The notes: generated from the letters alone by a model not told the origin. A DNA stretch of 36,401 nucleotides from Bacterioplanes sanyensis (GCF_014652515.1 NZ_BMYY01000019.1:1-36401), one strand, 5' to 3'. Counted from the first letter of the stretch, positions 8,292-15,993 are shown. A program made the numbers and translations.

Positions 8292-8776
8292 GCATGTGGA
8301 TTATTCCTTTGGTGGTGCTGGCCATCGCCGGTTCTGTGTTTTGGTTGCGCCCCAGCCCGCGCGACCGGCACTTAGCCGACCTGCGTTTAGAGGCGATGAA
8401 GCTGGGCCTGCAAGTGCGGCAGTACACCTTTAAACCGCAGTCGGATAAAAACGGCGTGCGCGATAACGTGATGGCCACGTCATACACCTTGCTGGCGCCG
8501 GGCAACCCGAAAGCCGGTGAATTGCGCTATCGCGTGGTGGGCCAACGCGCTTGGGATAACGACGGTCTGCCGGAAGGGCTGTGGTGGGATACCGAAGCAA
8601 CAGGCGCTGAGCGCGAGGCATTGCTGGCTAAGTTGCACCAGCACTTACCGCAGCTGGAAGATGATTTATTGATGCTGGAGGCCGACCAGCGCCGCGTGAC
8701 CATGATGGTGGCCGAGCGCCCGACCGCCAAGGCGCAAAATTACCACGCGTTTTTAACGCAGTTGCTAGCGCAGTGA
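8288..8776 (+). CDS. small membrane-anchored protein of unknown function, coupled to uup
   Basis: The start ATG overlaps the uup stop (ATGA), so the 162-residue product is translationally coupled to Uup. One N-terminal membrane helix (about residues 3-20, MWIIPLVVLAIAGSVFWL) is followed by a charged soluble domain with conserved-looking Trp residues (GLPEGLWWDTE) and a helical C-terminus. There is no cleavable signal motif, so I expect a single-pass inner membrane protein facing the cytoplasm. I do not recognise a named domain. Confidence 0.85.
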   Translation: MSMWIIPLVVLAIAGSVFWLRPSPRDRHLADLRLEAMKLGLQVRQYTFKPQSDKNGVRDNVMATSYTLLAPGNPKAGELRYRVVGQRAWDNDGLPEGLWWDTEATGAEREALLAKLHQHLPQLEDDLLMLEADQRRVTMMVAERPTAKAQNYHAFLTQLLAQ

Positions 8777-8803
8777 TATAAGGGCACAGACGCAGTGATA
8801 TAA
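8769..8803. repeat. 13-bp direct repeat across the stop codon of the uup partner gene
   Basis: CGCAGTGATATAA occurs at 8769-8781 and 8791-8803 with a 22-bp period; the first copy contains the gene's last codon and TGA. The second copy contributes the left half of a CRP-like palindrome. Confidence 0.7.
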
Positions 8804-8809
8804 ATCACA
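8794..8809. promoter_or_regulatory. possible CRP/FNR-family binding site upstream of the bactofilin gene
   Basis: AGTGATATAAATCACA matches the CRP/Vfr consensus TGTGA-N6-TCACA at 9 of 10 half-site positions. It is about 46 bp upstream of a TATACT (8848-8853) that could be the -10 for the bactofilin gene, a distance close to class I activation. No regulator gene in the window supports it. Confidence 0.35.
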
Positions 8810-8904
8810 GGCGCAGAGAAAAACACGCAGCATTGCCCCCGGCTGCCTATACTGGTTGAGTTTAATGATCGAGCCAATCACGAAGGATACGTATAGGGGG
8901 AAAC

Positions 8905-9621
8905 ATGGCCAATCCACTCGACCCGAAGGGTGCCAGCGATGGCGACAGCAAAAGCTACACCTCGGGGGTGACCAACTACAACACTGGCTTATCTGGCAAT
9001 GCCGGTGGCAATCCAACGGCTAATCCAACGGCTAATCCAACGGCTAATCCAACGGCTAATCCAACGTCAGTGCCCAATAACGAGTCAAATAGCGCCGAGC
9101 CCAGTGCTCGCTCAGCCGATGTATCTGTGGTGGGCAAAAAAATCAGTATTCGCGGCGAACTGGTAGGCAGTGAAGATTTGCACATCGAAGGCTCGGTGGA
9201 AGGCACCATTCGCATGAGTGGCCAGCACTTATCCATTGGCCGTGAAGGCAATGTCAGCGCCAACGTGCATGCGCAAAACATTGTGATTGACGGCACCCTT
9301 ACCGGCGATGTGCTGGCCGAAGAGCTGATCAATATTTGCAGCACTGCAGTGGTGAAAGGCAATTTGACTGCGCCGCGTATCCAACTTGATGACGGTGGTA
9401 AGTTCCGCGGTTCGATGGATATGGTCGATAGCAATGAGGAGCTAAAAGAGCGGCGTAACGCGTTTCAAGACAAATTAGTCCACCCCCATTTGCCCGCTGC
9501 CGAGCATAAAGCCGACAACAAACCGAAAAACGACAAACCGGTTGAAAAGGCGCCCGAAAAACCAGCCGATAAAGCACCCGACCCAGCCCATGCCGGCAAG
9601 GTTCCTCCCGGCAAAAACTAG
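8905..9621 (+). CDS. bactofilin (polymer-forming cytoskeletal protein)
   Basis: A 238-residue protein with a central bactofilin (DUF583) domain at about 75-175: VVGKKISIRGELVGSEDLHI, EGSVEGTIRMSGQHLSIG, then repeated short beta-strand units (NVSANVHAQNIVIDG, TLTGDVLAEELINI, AVVKGNLTAPRIQLDDG) that form the right-handed beta-helix which polymerises without nucleotide. The flanks are low complexity: an N-terminal Gly/Asn-rich arm with a NPTA tandem repeat (residues about 36-54) and a C-terminal Lys/Pro/Glu tail that may bind membrane or partners. Bactofilins organise cell shape, wall enzymes or appendages. Ribosome binding site AGGGGG lies about 8 nt before ATG. The next gene begins 9 bp downstream. 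Confidence 0.93.
   Translation: MANPLDPKGASDGDSKSYTSGVTNYNTGLSGNAGGNPTANPTANPTANPTANPTSVPNNESNSAEPSARSADVSVVGKKISIRGELVGSEDLHIEGSVEGTIRMSGQHLSIGREGNVSANVHAQNIVIDGTLTGDVLAEELINICSTAVVKGNLTAPRIQLDDGGKFRGSMDMVDSNEELKERRNAFQDKLVHPHLPAAEHKADNKPKNDKPVEKAPEKPADKAPDPAHAGKVPPGKN
9010..9066. repeat. 12-bp tandem repeat within the bactofilin gene (4.75 copies)
   Basis: The unit AATCCAACGGCT repeats exactly at 9010, 9022, 9034 and 9046, followed by a 9-bp partial copy at 9058-9066. Each unit encodes Asn-Pro-Thr-Ala, so changes in copy number keep the frame. Perfect identity between units suggests recent slippage. Confidence 0.95.
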
Positions 9622-9630
9622 CAGCATTTT

Positions 9631-10839
9631 ATGCACCACTTCTCGCCAGAGCTTCAGGCTCTGGCACAGCATCACATCAGCCCAGGTGGGCGCATTTTAG
9701 ATTTAGGCGCCTCCACCACCGGCACCACTCAGGTGTTTTTGCAACGCCAATGCTCGTGCAGCATCGAGGACATACCAGAGCTTCTGGATCAGCTCGGTGA
9801 TGACGATATGCTCAGTGCGATTGATGAGCATTTGCTCGATAAACCAGCGCAGGTGCAGTTTGATTTGGTGCTGTGCTGGGACTTGCTCAGTTTTTTAAGC
9901 CCAGACGCCATTAAGCATTTATTTGAGCGCTTAGCGCCGCATTTTCATGCCGGCACGCGGCTGCATTTAATCCAGCCGGGCGGTCGAGCATTGCCCACTC
10001 GGCCTTTGCAATGGCGCTTGGCGCAGGATTTTCATTTTGATTATCAGCCCAGTAGCGGCCCAGAAATCAGCGCTTGGCGCCACACCACAGTGACGCTGCA
10101 GCGCAGCTTGCATCCCTTTACCTTAGTGGAGTCGGCGCTGCCCTCTGGCCCGCAGGCCTTGGCTGAATACGTGCTCGAATACGACGCCCGCGCCGCAGAT
10201 AAACAATTGCGCCATGTGGCCAGCGCGCCAATGATGCCTGTGGCGGCCAGCGCCAGTGCGCAATTTATAGCGCTACCTCTGTTGCAGGCGCTGCTGGCCG
10301 AGTTACCAGCGTCGGCACAAGTGTTGGACTGTGGCAGCAAGCATGGGCGGCAGTTAACCGGCTTGCATGAACGTGTGGCACGCTTGTATGTGGAAGACGT
10401 ACTGGCCTCCATGGCCTGGCATCAACAACAGCGGCAAGAGCAACAAGGCGACAGCGAGCACAGCTTTAGTGAAGCCATGCTGAATTATCGAGCCGGTACC
10501 GAGCTGGATGCGATTTTGCTGTGGGACGTGGCCGGCTATTTAAACGAGCAGCAGTTGCAGCAATTGCAGCCGTTGCTGATGCGCATTTTGCGTGCCCATG
10601 GCAGCCTGCATTTAATGCTGTTTAATCGCAGCGGCTTACCGAAAACGCCGGTGAAGGTCGAGGTGTTGAGTGATGGCGAGTGTCGCCTGCTTGGCAGCCC
10701 ATTGGGGGAGGCGGCCAGACCGCCGCTATCAACCATTCGCTTATTGCAGCAGTTGTCTGGCTTTGTCCTGCGCCGCCATCAGTTAGGTCAGCTGGCTGAC
10801 GGCACCGGCTTTCATGAATACTGGTTTGAGCGCGCTTAG
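9631..10839 (+). CDS. tandem degenerate methyltransferase-like protein
   Basis: A 402-residue cytoplasmic protein of unknown function that reads as two copies of a class I SAM-methyltransferase fold. Copy 1 (about 18-120) has GGRILDLGASTTG (glycine loop), CSIEDIPELL (strand 2 acid), FDLVLCWDLLSFL (strand 4) and LHLIQPGG (strand 5). Copy 2 (about 228-340) has AQVLDCGSKHGR, LYVEDVLASM, LDAILLWDVAGYL and LHLMLFNRSG in the same order and spacing. The glycine loops are weak (canonical E/DxGxGxG is not intact), so SAM binding is doubtful. It lies 9 bp after the bactofilin gene, probably in one transcript, and its stop overlaps the convergent ACT gene. Function is unknown; the link to bactofilin is inferred from position. 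Confidence 0.85.
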   Translation: MHHFSPELQALAQHHISPGGRILDLGASTTGTTQVFLQRQCSCSIEDIPELLDQLGDDDMLSAIDEHLLDKPAQVQFDLVLCWDLLSFLSPDAIKHLFERLAPHFHAGTRLHLIQPGGRALPTRPLQWRLAQDFHFDYQPSSGPEISAWRHTTVTLQRSLHPFTLVESALPSGPQALAEYVLEYDARAADKQLRHVASAPMMPVAASASAQFIALPLLQALLAELPASAQVLDCGSKHGRQLTGLHERVARLYVEDVLASMAWHQQQRQEQQGDSEHSFSEAMLNYRAGTELDAILLWDVAGYLNEQQLQQLQPLLMRILRAHGSLHLMLFNRSGLPKTPVKVEVLSDGECRLLGSPLGEAARPPLSTIRLLQQLSGFVLRRHQLGQLADGTGFHEYWFERA

Positions 10840-11360
10840 AGAGAGCCTAGCTCCACCATTAAATCGTCCGACAATGCCTCAACCGTGGCCTGCACGTCGT
10901 CTAATTCCATGCCATTGGGAATGCGCAACAGTGCTTGGGCACGAAACAGCGGCACCGCCGACATTTCTGCGCTGTCACAGCTGGAGGTAAACTCCAACAC
11001 GTTGACGTGAATGCGCGCCAGCGCGGTTGATACTTCACGTACGATGCCAGGGCGGTCATTGCCGACCAAGCTCAATTGCAAATCTTGGGTGGTGCGCTCG
11101 GTGGCCAGCTCAGCGGCGGCATCGGAGGATTCAGCATTGACCAAAATGCCGCGCTCACGCAGCTCGGCCAGGGCAGAGATCAGCGCCACGCTGTCTTGTT
11201 CGCTGACGCCTACGCGCACGATGCCGGCAAACTTACCAGCCATGTGGGCCATGCGACTTTCCAGCCAGTTGCCTTGGTGGTCACTGACGACGGCGGCGAC
11301 TTGCTCAACAATGCCGGGTTGGTCATCGGCGATGACGGTCAGTACCAACGAAATAGTCAT
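10836..11360 (-). CDS. double ACT-domain regulator, GcvR-like
   Basis: 174 residues made almost wholly of two ACT domains: residues about 3-75 (LVLTVIADDQPGIVEQVAAV) and about 93-170 (LQLSLVGNDRPGIVREVSTAL). Each has the PGIV turn that begins the first helix of an ACT fold. GcvR of E. coli has this architecture and represses the glycine cleavage operon by binding GcvA; here the partner is not visible. It lies divergent from hom, an enzyme with its own ACT domain, so an amino-acid sensing role is likely. Start ATG 11360 has AAGGAAC upstream. It converges with, and overlaps by 4 bp, the gene at 9631-10839. Confidence 0.88.
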   Translation of the reverse strand: MTISLVLTVIADDQPGIVEQVAAVVSDHQGNWLESRMAHMAGKFAGIVRVGVSEQDSVALISALAELRERGILVNAESSDAAAELATERTTQDLQLSLVGNDRPGIVREVSTALARIHVNVLEFTSSCDSAEMSAVPLFRAQALLRIPNGMELDDVQATVEALSDDLMVELGSL

Positions 11361-11473
11361 AGTCTGTTCCTTTTAAGTTTTGAGCTGAAAAAATATCACA
11401 ACCAGCCAGTGATGAAATCCCGCTTGGCCCGTACAGGTGCTGGCGCTGCCAATAGGCTGCTTTTATGTGGTAC

Positions 11474-11509
11474 ATTGCGGCCAGTCGGCCTGTTCATTTT
11501 GGCCGCAAT
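11474..11509 (+). promoter_or_regulatory. perfect inverted repeat in the hom leader
   Basis: ATTGCGGCCA (11474-11483) and TGGCCGCAAT (11500-11509) form a perfect 10-bp stem with a 16-nt loop, ending 16 nt before the hom ribosome binding site. It could be an operator or an RNA hairpin in the leader; it is followed by no U-tract. There is no obvious leader peptide rich in Thr or Met codons. Confidence 0.5.
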
Positions 11510-11539
11510 TACCATAACAATGCTCGAGGAGACGCGACG

Positions 11540-12835
11540 GTGAAACCGGTAAAAGTAGGTATCTGTGGTCTTGGTACAGTCGGTGGCGGCACATTTGGTG
11601 TGCTCACCACAAACGCACAAAATATTACCCGCCGGGCTGGTCGCGAAATTATGGTAGAGCAAATTGCTACCCGTCATCCCAACCCAGATTATGACACCAG
11701 CGGCGTCAATATTACCGACGATGTGTTCGCCGTGGCGCAAAACCCAGACATCGACATCGTAGTTGAGCTGATCGGTGGCTACGACGTGGCAAAAAAACTG
11801 GTGCTGACAGCGATTGAAAACGGCAAGCACGTGGTCACTGCCAATAAAGCCTTGATCGCCGAGCACGGCAGCGAGATTTTTGCCGCCGCCGAAGCCAAGG
11901 GCGTATCTGTGATGTACGAAGCGGCCATCGCTGGCGGCATTCCCATCGTTAAAGCCCTGCGCGAGGGCTTGGCGGCCAACCGCATCAACTGGCTGGCGGG
12001 CATTATTAACGGCACCGGTAATTTCATTTTGACGGAAATGCGCGACAAGGGCCGCGACTTTGCCGATGTGTTAGCCGAAGCGCAGGAGCTGGGTTATGCC
12101 GAAGCGGACCCGACGTTTGATGTCGAGGGCATTGATGCCGCGCATAAGCTGACCATTCTTGCGTCCATTGCCTATGGCATTCCGCTGCAGTTTGATCGCT
12201 GCTACACCGAGGGCATCAGCACCATTACCACTGAAGATGTGCAATACGCCGAAGAGTTGGGCTATCGCATCAAGCATTTGGGTATCAGCTGCCAGACGCC
12301 GCAAGGCATTGATTTGCGCGTGCATCCAACCATGGTGCCCGCCGCGCGGCCGATCGCCAACGTCGATGGCGTATTGAATGCCGTGATGGTGAATGGCAAT
12401 GCCGTGGGCGACACCATGTATGTGGGCGCTGGCGCTGGCGCCGGCCCGACCGCTTCCGCCGTGGTCGCTGATATCATTGATCTGGCGCGCTCTCTGGAAG
12501 CAGACAGCGAAGCGCGTGTCAGTCACTTGGCCTACAACAAGGTGGAAGACGAGCAGGTGCTGCCGATCGAAGACATCGAAACGGCTTACTATTTGCGCAT
12601 CCAGGCCGTTGATAAAGCCGGTGTGTTGGCCAGTGTGGCGACCTTGCTCAGTGAGCGCGGCATCAGCATTGAGGCCATCATTCAGCGCGAACCGGCGCCG
12701 GGTGAAGAGCTGGCGCAGATTATTTTGCTGACTCACCGCATTCAGGAAAAGGTCATGAATGAAGCCATGATCGCGATTGAAGGCTTGAGCAGCGTCGTCG
12801 GTCAGGTGACGCGTATACGCGTCGAGCATCTTTAA
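11540..12835 (+). CDS. hom: homoserine dehydrogenase
   Basis: 431 residues; reduces aspartate semialdehyde to homoserine for threonine and methionine synthesis. The N-terminal NAD(P) domain begins KVGICGLGTVGGGTFGVL (GxGxxG), the catalytic domain at about 130-310 holds the substrate Glu/Asp/Lys region (LAGIINGTGNFILTEM, ELGYAEADPTFDVEG), and a C-terminal ACT domain at about 350-425 (YLRIQAVDKAGVLASVATLL) is for threonine feedback. Start is GTG at 11540, with GAGGAG 8 nt upstream; an open ATG at 11465 lies upstream of the leader hairpin and is rejected. A strong terminator follows immediately, so thrC, which commonly follows hom in related bacteria, is not co-transcribed here. Confidence 0.96.
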   Translation: MKPVKVGICGLGTVGGGTFGVLTTNAQNITRRAGREIMVEQIATRHPNPDYDTSGVNITDDVFAVAQNPDIDIVVELIGGYDVAKKLVLTAIENGKHVVTANKALIAEHGSEIFAAAEAKGVSVMYEAAIAGGIPIVKALREGLAANRINWLAGIINGTGNFILTEMRDKGRDFADVLAEAQELGYAEADPTFDVEGIDAAHKLTILASIAYGIPLQFDRCYTEGISTITTEDVQYAEELGYRIKHLGISCQTPQGIDLRVHPTMVPAARPIANVDGVLNAVMVNGNAVGDTMYVGAGAGAGPTASAVVADIIDLARSLEADSEARVSHLAYNKVEDEQVLPIEDIETAYYLRIQAVDKAGVLASVATLLSERGISIEAIIQREPAPGEELAQIILLTHRIQEKVMNEAMIAIEGLSSVVGQVTRIRVEHL

Positions 12836-12863
12836 GCTATTTGACAGTTTTAACGTCACTGGC

Positions 12864-12902
12864 AAAGGCAGCGGGTAGATCATCTACCCGCTGCCTTTTT
12901 TA
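12864..12902 (+). terminator. intrinsic terminator after hom
   Basis: Perfect 13-bp stem GGCAGCGGGTAGA / TCTACCCGCTGCC (12867-12879, 12883-12895) with a 3-nt loop, preceded by AAA and followed by a run of six T. It lies 31 bp after the hom stop. Confidence 0.95.
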
Positions 12903-12915
12903 GTTGGAGAATAGG

Positions 12916-13647
12916 ATGGCCGATGTGCCGCTCAGTGTGCTGCAGTTAGTGCTCGCCAACTTAGCGATTGCCGCCGGTGCTTTGCTGCAAGGCGTAGCCG
13001 GCTATGGCATCGGCACTTTATCGGCGCCGCTGCTGTTTTTAATCAGCCCATTGCTGGTGCCGGGCACGTTAACCATGAATGCCATGGTGCTGACGGTGAT
13101 GATGCTGCTGCGCAATCGCACCCATATGAGTTTTGCACCGGTGCGCCATGCCATGTCCGGCGCACTGTTGGGCACCTTGCTGGCCGTGGCGGTGATGACG
13201 GTGTTATCGCCATCCGGCTTTGGCTTGGTATTTGGCACCTTGATATTGCTGGCGGTGGGGTTGAGTGTGGCCGGTTTGCAGCCAGCATTAACGCCCACCA
13301 ACAGTGTTTTGGCGGGCACCTTATCTGGCTTTATGGGCACCATAACCGCCGTCGGTGGACCGCCCATCGCACTGATTTATCAGCGCCAACCGGCAGAGCT
13401 GGTGCGGGCAAATCTGTCCGCCTTTTTCTTATTTGGCAGCGTGGCGGCCTTTATTGGGCTGTTAGCGTCGGGCTTTATTCATCGGCTAGAAGTCACTTTG
13501 TTTGCATTGACGGTGCCGGGGGTGGTGTTGGGGTTTTGGCTGTCTGGGCGCTTGGTGCACAAAGTGCCGGCGGGCAGTTTGCGACCGCTGATTTTATTGA
13601 TCGCCGCCGCCTCAGGCACGGCGGCGATTGCGCGGGAGCTTTTGTGA
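12916..13647 (+). CDS. TauE/SafE-family anion exporter
   Basis: A 243-residue inner membrane protein with about seven to eight hydrophobic helices. It shows the two-fold TauE pattern: LLQGVAGYGIGTLSAPLLFL in the first half and SGFMGTITAVGGPPIALIY in the second, each with the Gly-rich re-entrant signature. The family exports sulfite, sulfoacetate or related organic anions; the substrate here is unknown. ATG 12916 is chosen because GGAG lies 6 nt upstream; an in-frame TTG at 12904 falls in the hom terminator's tail. Ser/Leu-rich C-terminus ends at a duplicated stop region (see the 19-bp repeat). Confidence 0.9.
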   Translation: MADVPLSVLQLVLANLAIAAGALLQGVAGYGIGTLSAPLLFLISPLLVPGTLTMNAMVLTVMMLLRNRTHMSFAPVRHAMSGALLGTLLAVAVMTVLSPSGFGLVFGTLILLAVGLSVAGLQPALTPTNSVLAGTLSGFMGTITAVGGPPIALIYQRQPAELVRANLSAFFLFGSVAAFIGLLASGFIHRLEVTLFALTVPGVVLGFWLSGRLVHKVPAGSLRPLILLIAAASGTAAIARELL

Positions 13648-13723
13648 TATCAGCCTGCGAAGACGACCGCCGACCTTTCTAGAGACGAGACGGCAATCCT
13701 ACGCGAGCTTTTGTGATATCAGC
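13636..13723. repeat. 19-bp direct repeat between tauE-like gene and phosphoribosyltransferase
   Basis: GAGCTTTTGTGATATCAGC occurs at 13636-13654 (the end of the exporter gene with its TGA) and at 13705-13723 (reaching into the last codons of the convergent phosphoribosyltransferase gene). Period is 69 bp. The 50 bp between the copies contain nothing recognisable. Confidence 0.85.
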
Positions 13724-14306
13724 TGTCGCCGCGAAACTGTTCAGGCTTGATCAGATCGGCCATAAAGGGTTTGTGCTGGCGGATCTCTTCCAGGCTCAGG
13801 CCTTTTAGCTCGTAGGGGAACACCAGCCAGTCGTTGGTATCGTGCAAGCAAAAATCTGGCTTTAAGTCCGTGCGGTTGTGGCTAGAGCGCTGATATAGCG
13901 TGGCTATGCGCACCTGTTCTGGCATATTGCGCTTGAGCTTGCTTTGCAAGCGCTGCAATACCGCGCGAATGTTATAGCCGGTGCTAAATACGTCATCGAC
14001 AATCAGCAAGCCGTCATCGACATTGAGGTTTTCCACCAGGTATTGGGTGCCGTGCACTCGAATGTCTTCGGGCTGCTCCACCATGCTTTGATAGGCGGGC
14101 AAGCCACGGTAAGACGTGCGCAGTGAAATATGATCGGTTTGCACGCCCAAGGTTTGCAGGCATTCCTGCACGTATATGCCGACAGAGCTGCCGCCGCGCC
14201 ACAGGCCAACGATAAACGTCGGGCGAAAACCGCTCTCGAAAATCGACACGGCCAGGCGGAATGAGTCCTGAATCAGGGTTTCTTCGTCCAGAAAGCGTTT
14301 TTGCAT
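13719..14306 (-). CDS. phosphoribosyltransferase, hypoxanthine/guanine type (paralogue A)
   Basis: 195 residues with a type I PRTase fold. Key motif LLIVDDVFSTGYNI at about 110-123 is the PRPP-binding loop (adjacent Asp pair, then Thr-Gly). Upstream GLWRGGSSVGIYVQECL is the GGS-type pyrophosphate loop. These enzymes attach a purine base to PRPP; the exact base cannot be read off. It is paralogous to the divergent gene at 14395, with matching blocks over nearly the whole length. ATG 14306 was picked because MQKRFLDEETLIQDSFRLA aligns with the start of the paralogue; an upstream ATG at 14354 adds 16 residues. The last loop residue is Asn where Thr/Ser is usual. Confidence 0.88.
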   Translation of the reverse strand: MQKRFLDEETLIQDSFRLAVSIFESGFRPTFIVGLWRGGSSVGIYVQECLQTLGVQTDHISLRTSYRGLPAYQSMVEQPEDIRVHGTQYLVENLNVDDGLLIVDDVFSTGYNIRAVLQRLQSKLKRNMPEQVRIATLYQRSSHNRTDLKPDFCLHDTNDWLVFPYELKGLSLEEIRQHKPFMADLIKPEQFRGDS

Positions 14307-14394
14307 GTGCGCTACCAGTGGGATCAAAGTTGTGAACCGGTTATCATACACCACTGACCAAGCGGTCAGCTAATCGCAATGCCGGAGATTGTTT

Positions 14395-14964
14395 ATGAGC
14401 GAAAAACTCTATCTGACTGCCCAGGGGCTGCTGGAAGATTCTTACCGTTTGGCGGCACAAGTGCTGGATAGTGGTTTCGAACCCACCTTTATGATTGCCG
14501 TTTGGCGCGGTGGGGCACCGATCGGCATCGCAGTGCAGGAATACCTCGACGTGCATGGCATCGAAACCGATAACATCGCCATTCGCACTTCATCCTATTA
14601 CCCCGACATCGACAAGCAAGCCAAAGAAGTGCAGGTGTTCGGCCTTAATTATTTGGTGAAAAACGTTACCCACGAAGACCGTTTGCTGATTGTCGACGAT
14701 GTGTTCGACAGTGGGCGCTCGATTGAGGCCATCGTCAATGAGTTACAGCGCCGGGCGCGGTTAAATACCCCGCAAGACATTCGTGTCGCGGTGCCGTACT
14801 ACAAGCCAGAGCGCAACAAAACCGACCGCGTGCCAGATTACTACCTGCATGAAACCAGTGCTTGGTTAAAGTACCCGCATTCGTTGGAAGGCCTCAGTGC
14901 TGACGAAATCGAAGCGGGGCGTCCGGAGCTGTACGACATCATTAAAGACCACCTTCCTGCATAA
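14395..14964 (+). CDS. phosphoribosyltransferase, hypoxanthine/guanine type (paralogue B)
   Basis: 189 residues; same fold and order of motifs as paralogue A: AVWRGGAPIGIAVQEYL (pyrophosphate loop, about 35-50) and LLIVDDVFDSGRSI (PRPP loop, about 98-111), the latter with the usual Asp-Ser-Gly-Arg-Ser. It ends with a hydrophobic/acidic tail (SLEGLSADEIEAGRPELYD) also seen in paralogue A. Probably a purine salvage PRTase of the type found in pseudomonads. ATG 14395 has GGAGA 6 nt upstream; a TTG at 14389 is in frame but less likely. The two genes share an 88-bp divergent promoter region. Confidence 0.92.
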   Translation: MSEKLYLTAQGLLEDSYRLAAQVLDSGFEPTFMIAVWRGGAPIGIAVQEYLDVHGIETDNIAIRTSSYYPDIDKQAKEVQVFGLNYLVKNVTHEDRLLIVDDVFDSGRSIEAIVNELQRRARLNTPQDIRVAVPYYKPERNKTDRVPDYYLHETSAWLKYPHSLEGLSADEIEAGRPELYDIIKDHLPA

Positions 14965-15042
14965 CTTCAGGTGATGTTCGCCATCGACTTGGTGAATGAT
15001 GCCTAATCAGGGATAATGGCGTCCCCTAACCGGAGGCGCTGT

Positions 15043-15978
15043 ATGAATATTGACCGTATCGACTTAAATTTGCTGGTGTACTTGGATGTGCTGTTGCGTG
15101 AGCGCAGTGTCACCAAGGCGGCACAGCTGCTGGGCATTACCCAGCCAGCCATGAGCAATGGTCTGCGGCGCCTGCGTGAGCTGTTTGGTGACCCCATTCT
15201 GGTGCGCACCTCAGAAGGCATGACGCCCACCGAACGTGCCCAAGAACTGCAACCCGTGATTCGCAAAGCGCTGGGCGAGCTGGAAGCTGCACTGCAGCCG
15301 CTAGAAGAGTTCGATGCCAGTGTCAGCCATCGCGTGTTTCGCATTATGGTCAGCGATTACGCTGAGTCGACTCTGGTACCGGAGTTGGTGAAGCGTTTAC
15401 GCACCGAAGCGCCGGATATCATCTTGGACGTATTAACGCCGTCGGACGTGACCTTTAAAGATGTGGAAGCCGGTCGCGTCGATATGGCCATCAACCGCTT
15501 TGATGAAATGCCCCAGTCGTTCCATCAAATGACCTTATGGGAAGACGGATTCGTGTGCTTAGTGAATCCGGACCACCCCAGGGCGCATGATTTTGATTTG
15601 CAGGCCTATGTCGCCAGCAAACACATTTGGGTGAGCAAAACCGGCATGGGCGCGGGTGTGGGCATTGACCCAGAAAAAGTCATTCGCCTGGGATGGGTCG
15701 ACAATGCGCTGTCACAGTTGGGCTATAAGCGCAAAATTTCGGTTTTTACCCGTCACTATCAAATGCCGGCGCTGCTGGCACTCAACAATGATTTGGTGGC
15801 GACACTGCCGCGCAAAGTGGCGGAAATGCAGGCGCGCTCGACGTCTTTATTGGTAAAAGAGCCGCCGTTTCAGATTCCACCGTTTGAACTCAAAATGGCG
15901 TGGTCACCGCTGTTGCAGCATCACCATGCCCATCGTTGGTTGCGCCGCACCATCGTTGATGTCGCGCGCGCATGCTAA
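15043..15978 (+). CDS. LysR-family transcriptional regulator
   Basis: 311 residues. N-terminal winged helix-turn-helix at about 5-65 (LNLLVYLDVLLRERSVTKAA, QLLGITQPAMSNGLRRLREL), linker helix, then a periplasmic-binding-protein-like effector domain (about 95-300). ATG 15043 is the MNIDRIDLNLL start with GGAGG 7 nt upstream. Its target is not evident, since the flanking genes are a PRTase (same strand) and a convergent hemerythrin; LysR proteins of this NodD/LinR-like type often regulate catabolic operons. Effector unknown. Confidence 0.93.
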   Translation: MNIDRIDLNLLVYLDVLLRERSVTKAAQLLGITQPAMSNGLRRLRELFGDPILVRTSEGMTPTERAQELQPVIRKALGELEAALQPLEEFDASVSHRVFRIMVSDYAESTLVPELVKRLRTEAPDIILDVLTPSDVTFKDVEAGRVDMAINRFDEMPQSFHQMTLWEDGFVCLVNPDHPRAHDFDLQAYVASKHIWVSKTGMGAGVGIDPEKVIRLGWVDNALSQLGYKRKISVFTRHYQMPALLALNNDLVATLPRKVAEMQARSTSLLVKEPPFQIPPFELKMAWSPLLQHHHAHRWLRRTIVDVARAC

Positions 15979-15993
15979 AGCAGGGCTGAAAGG

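Noticed and set aside
12071-12883. Open frame of 270 codons antisense to hom
   Set aside because: Shadow of hom; composition mirrors hom codons and it would begin inside hom's terminator region.
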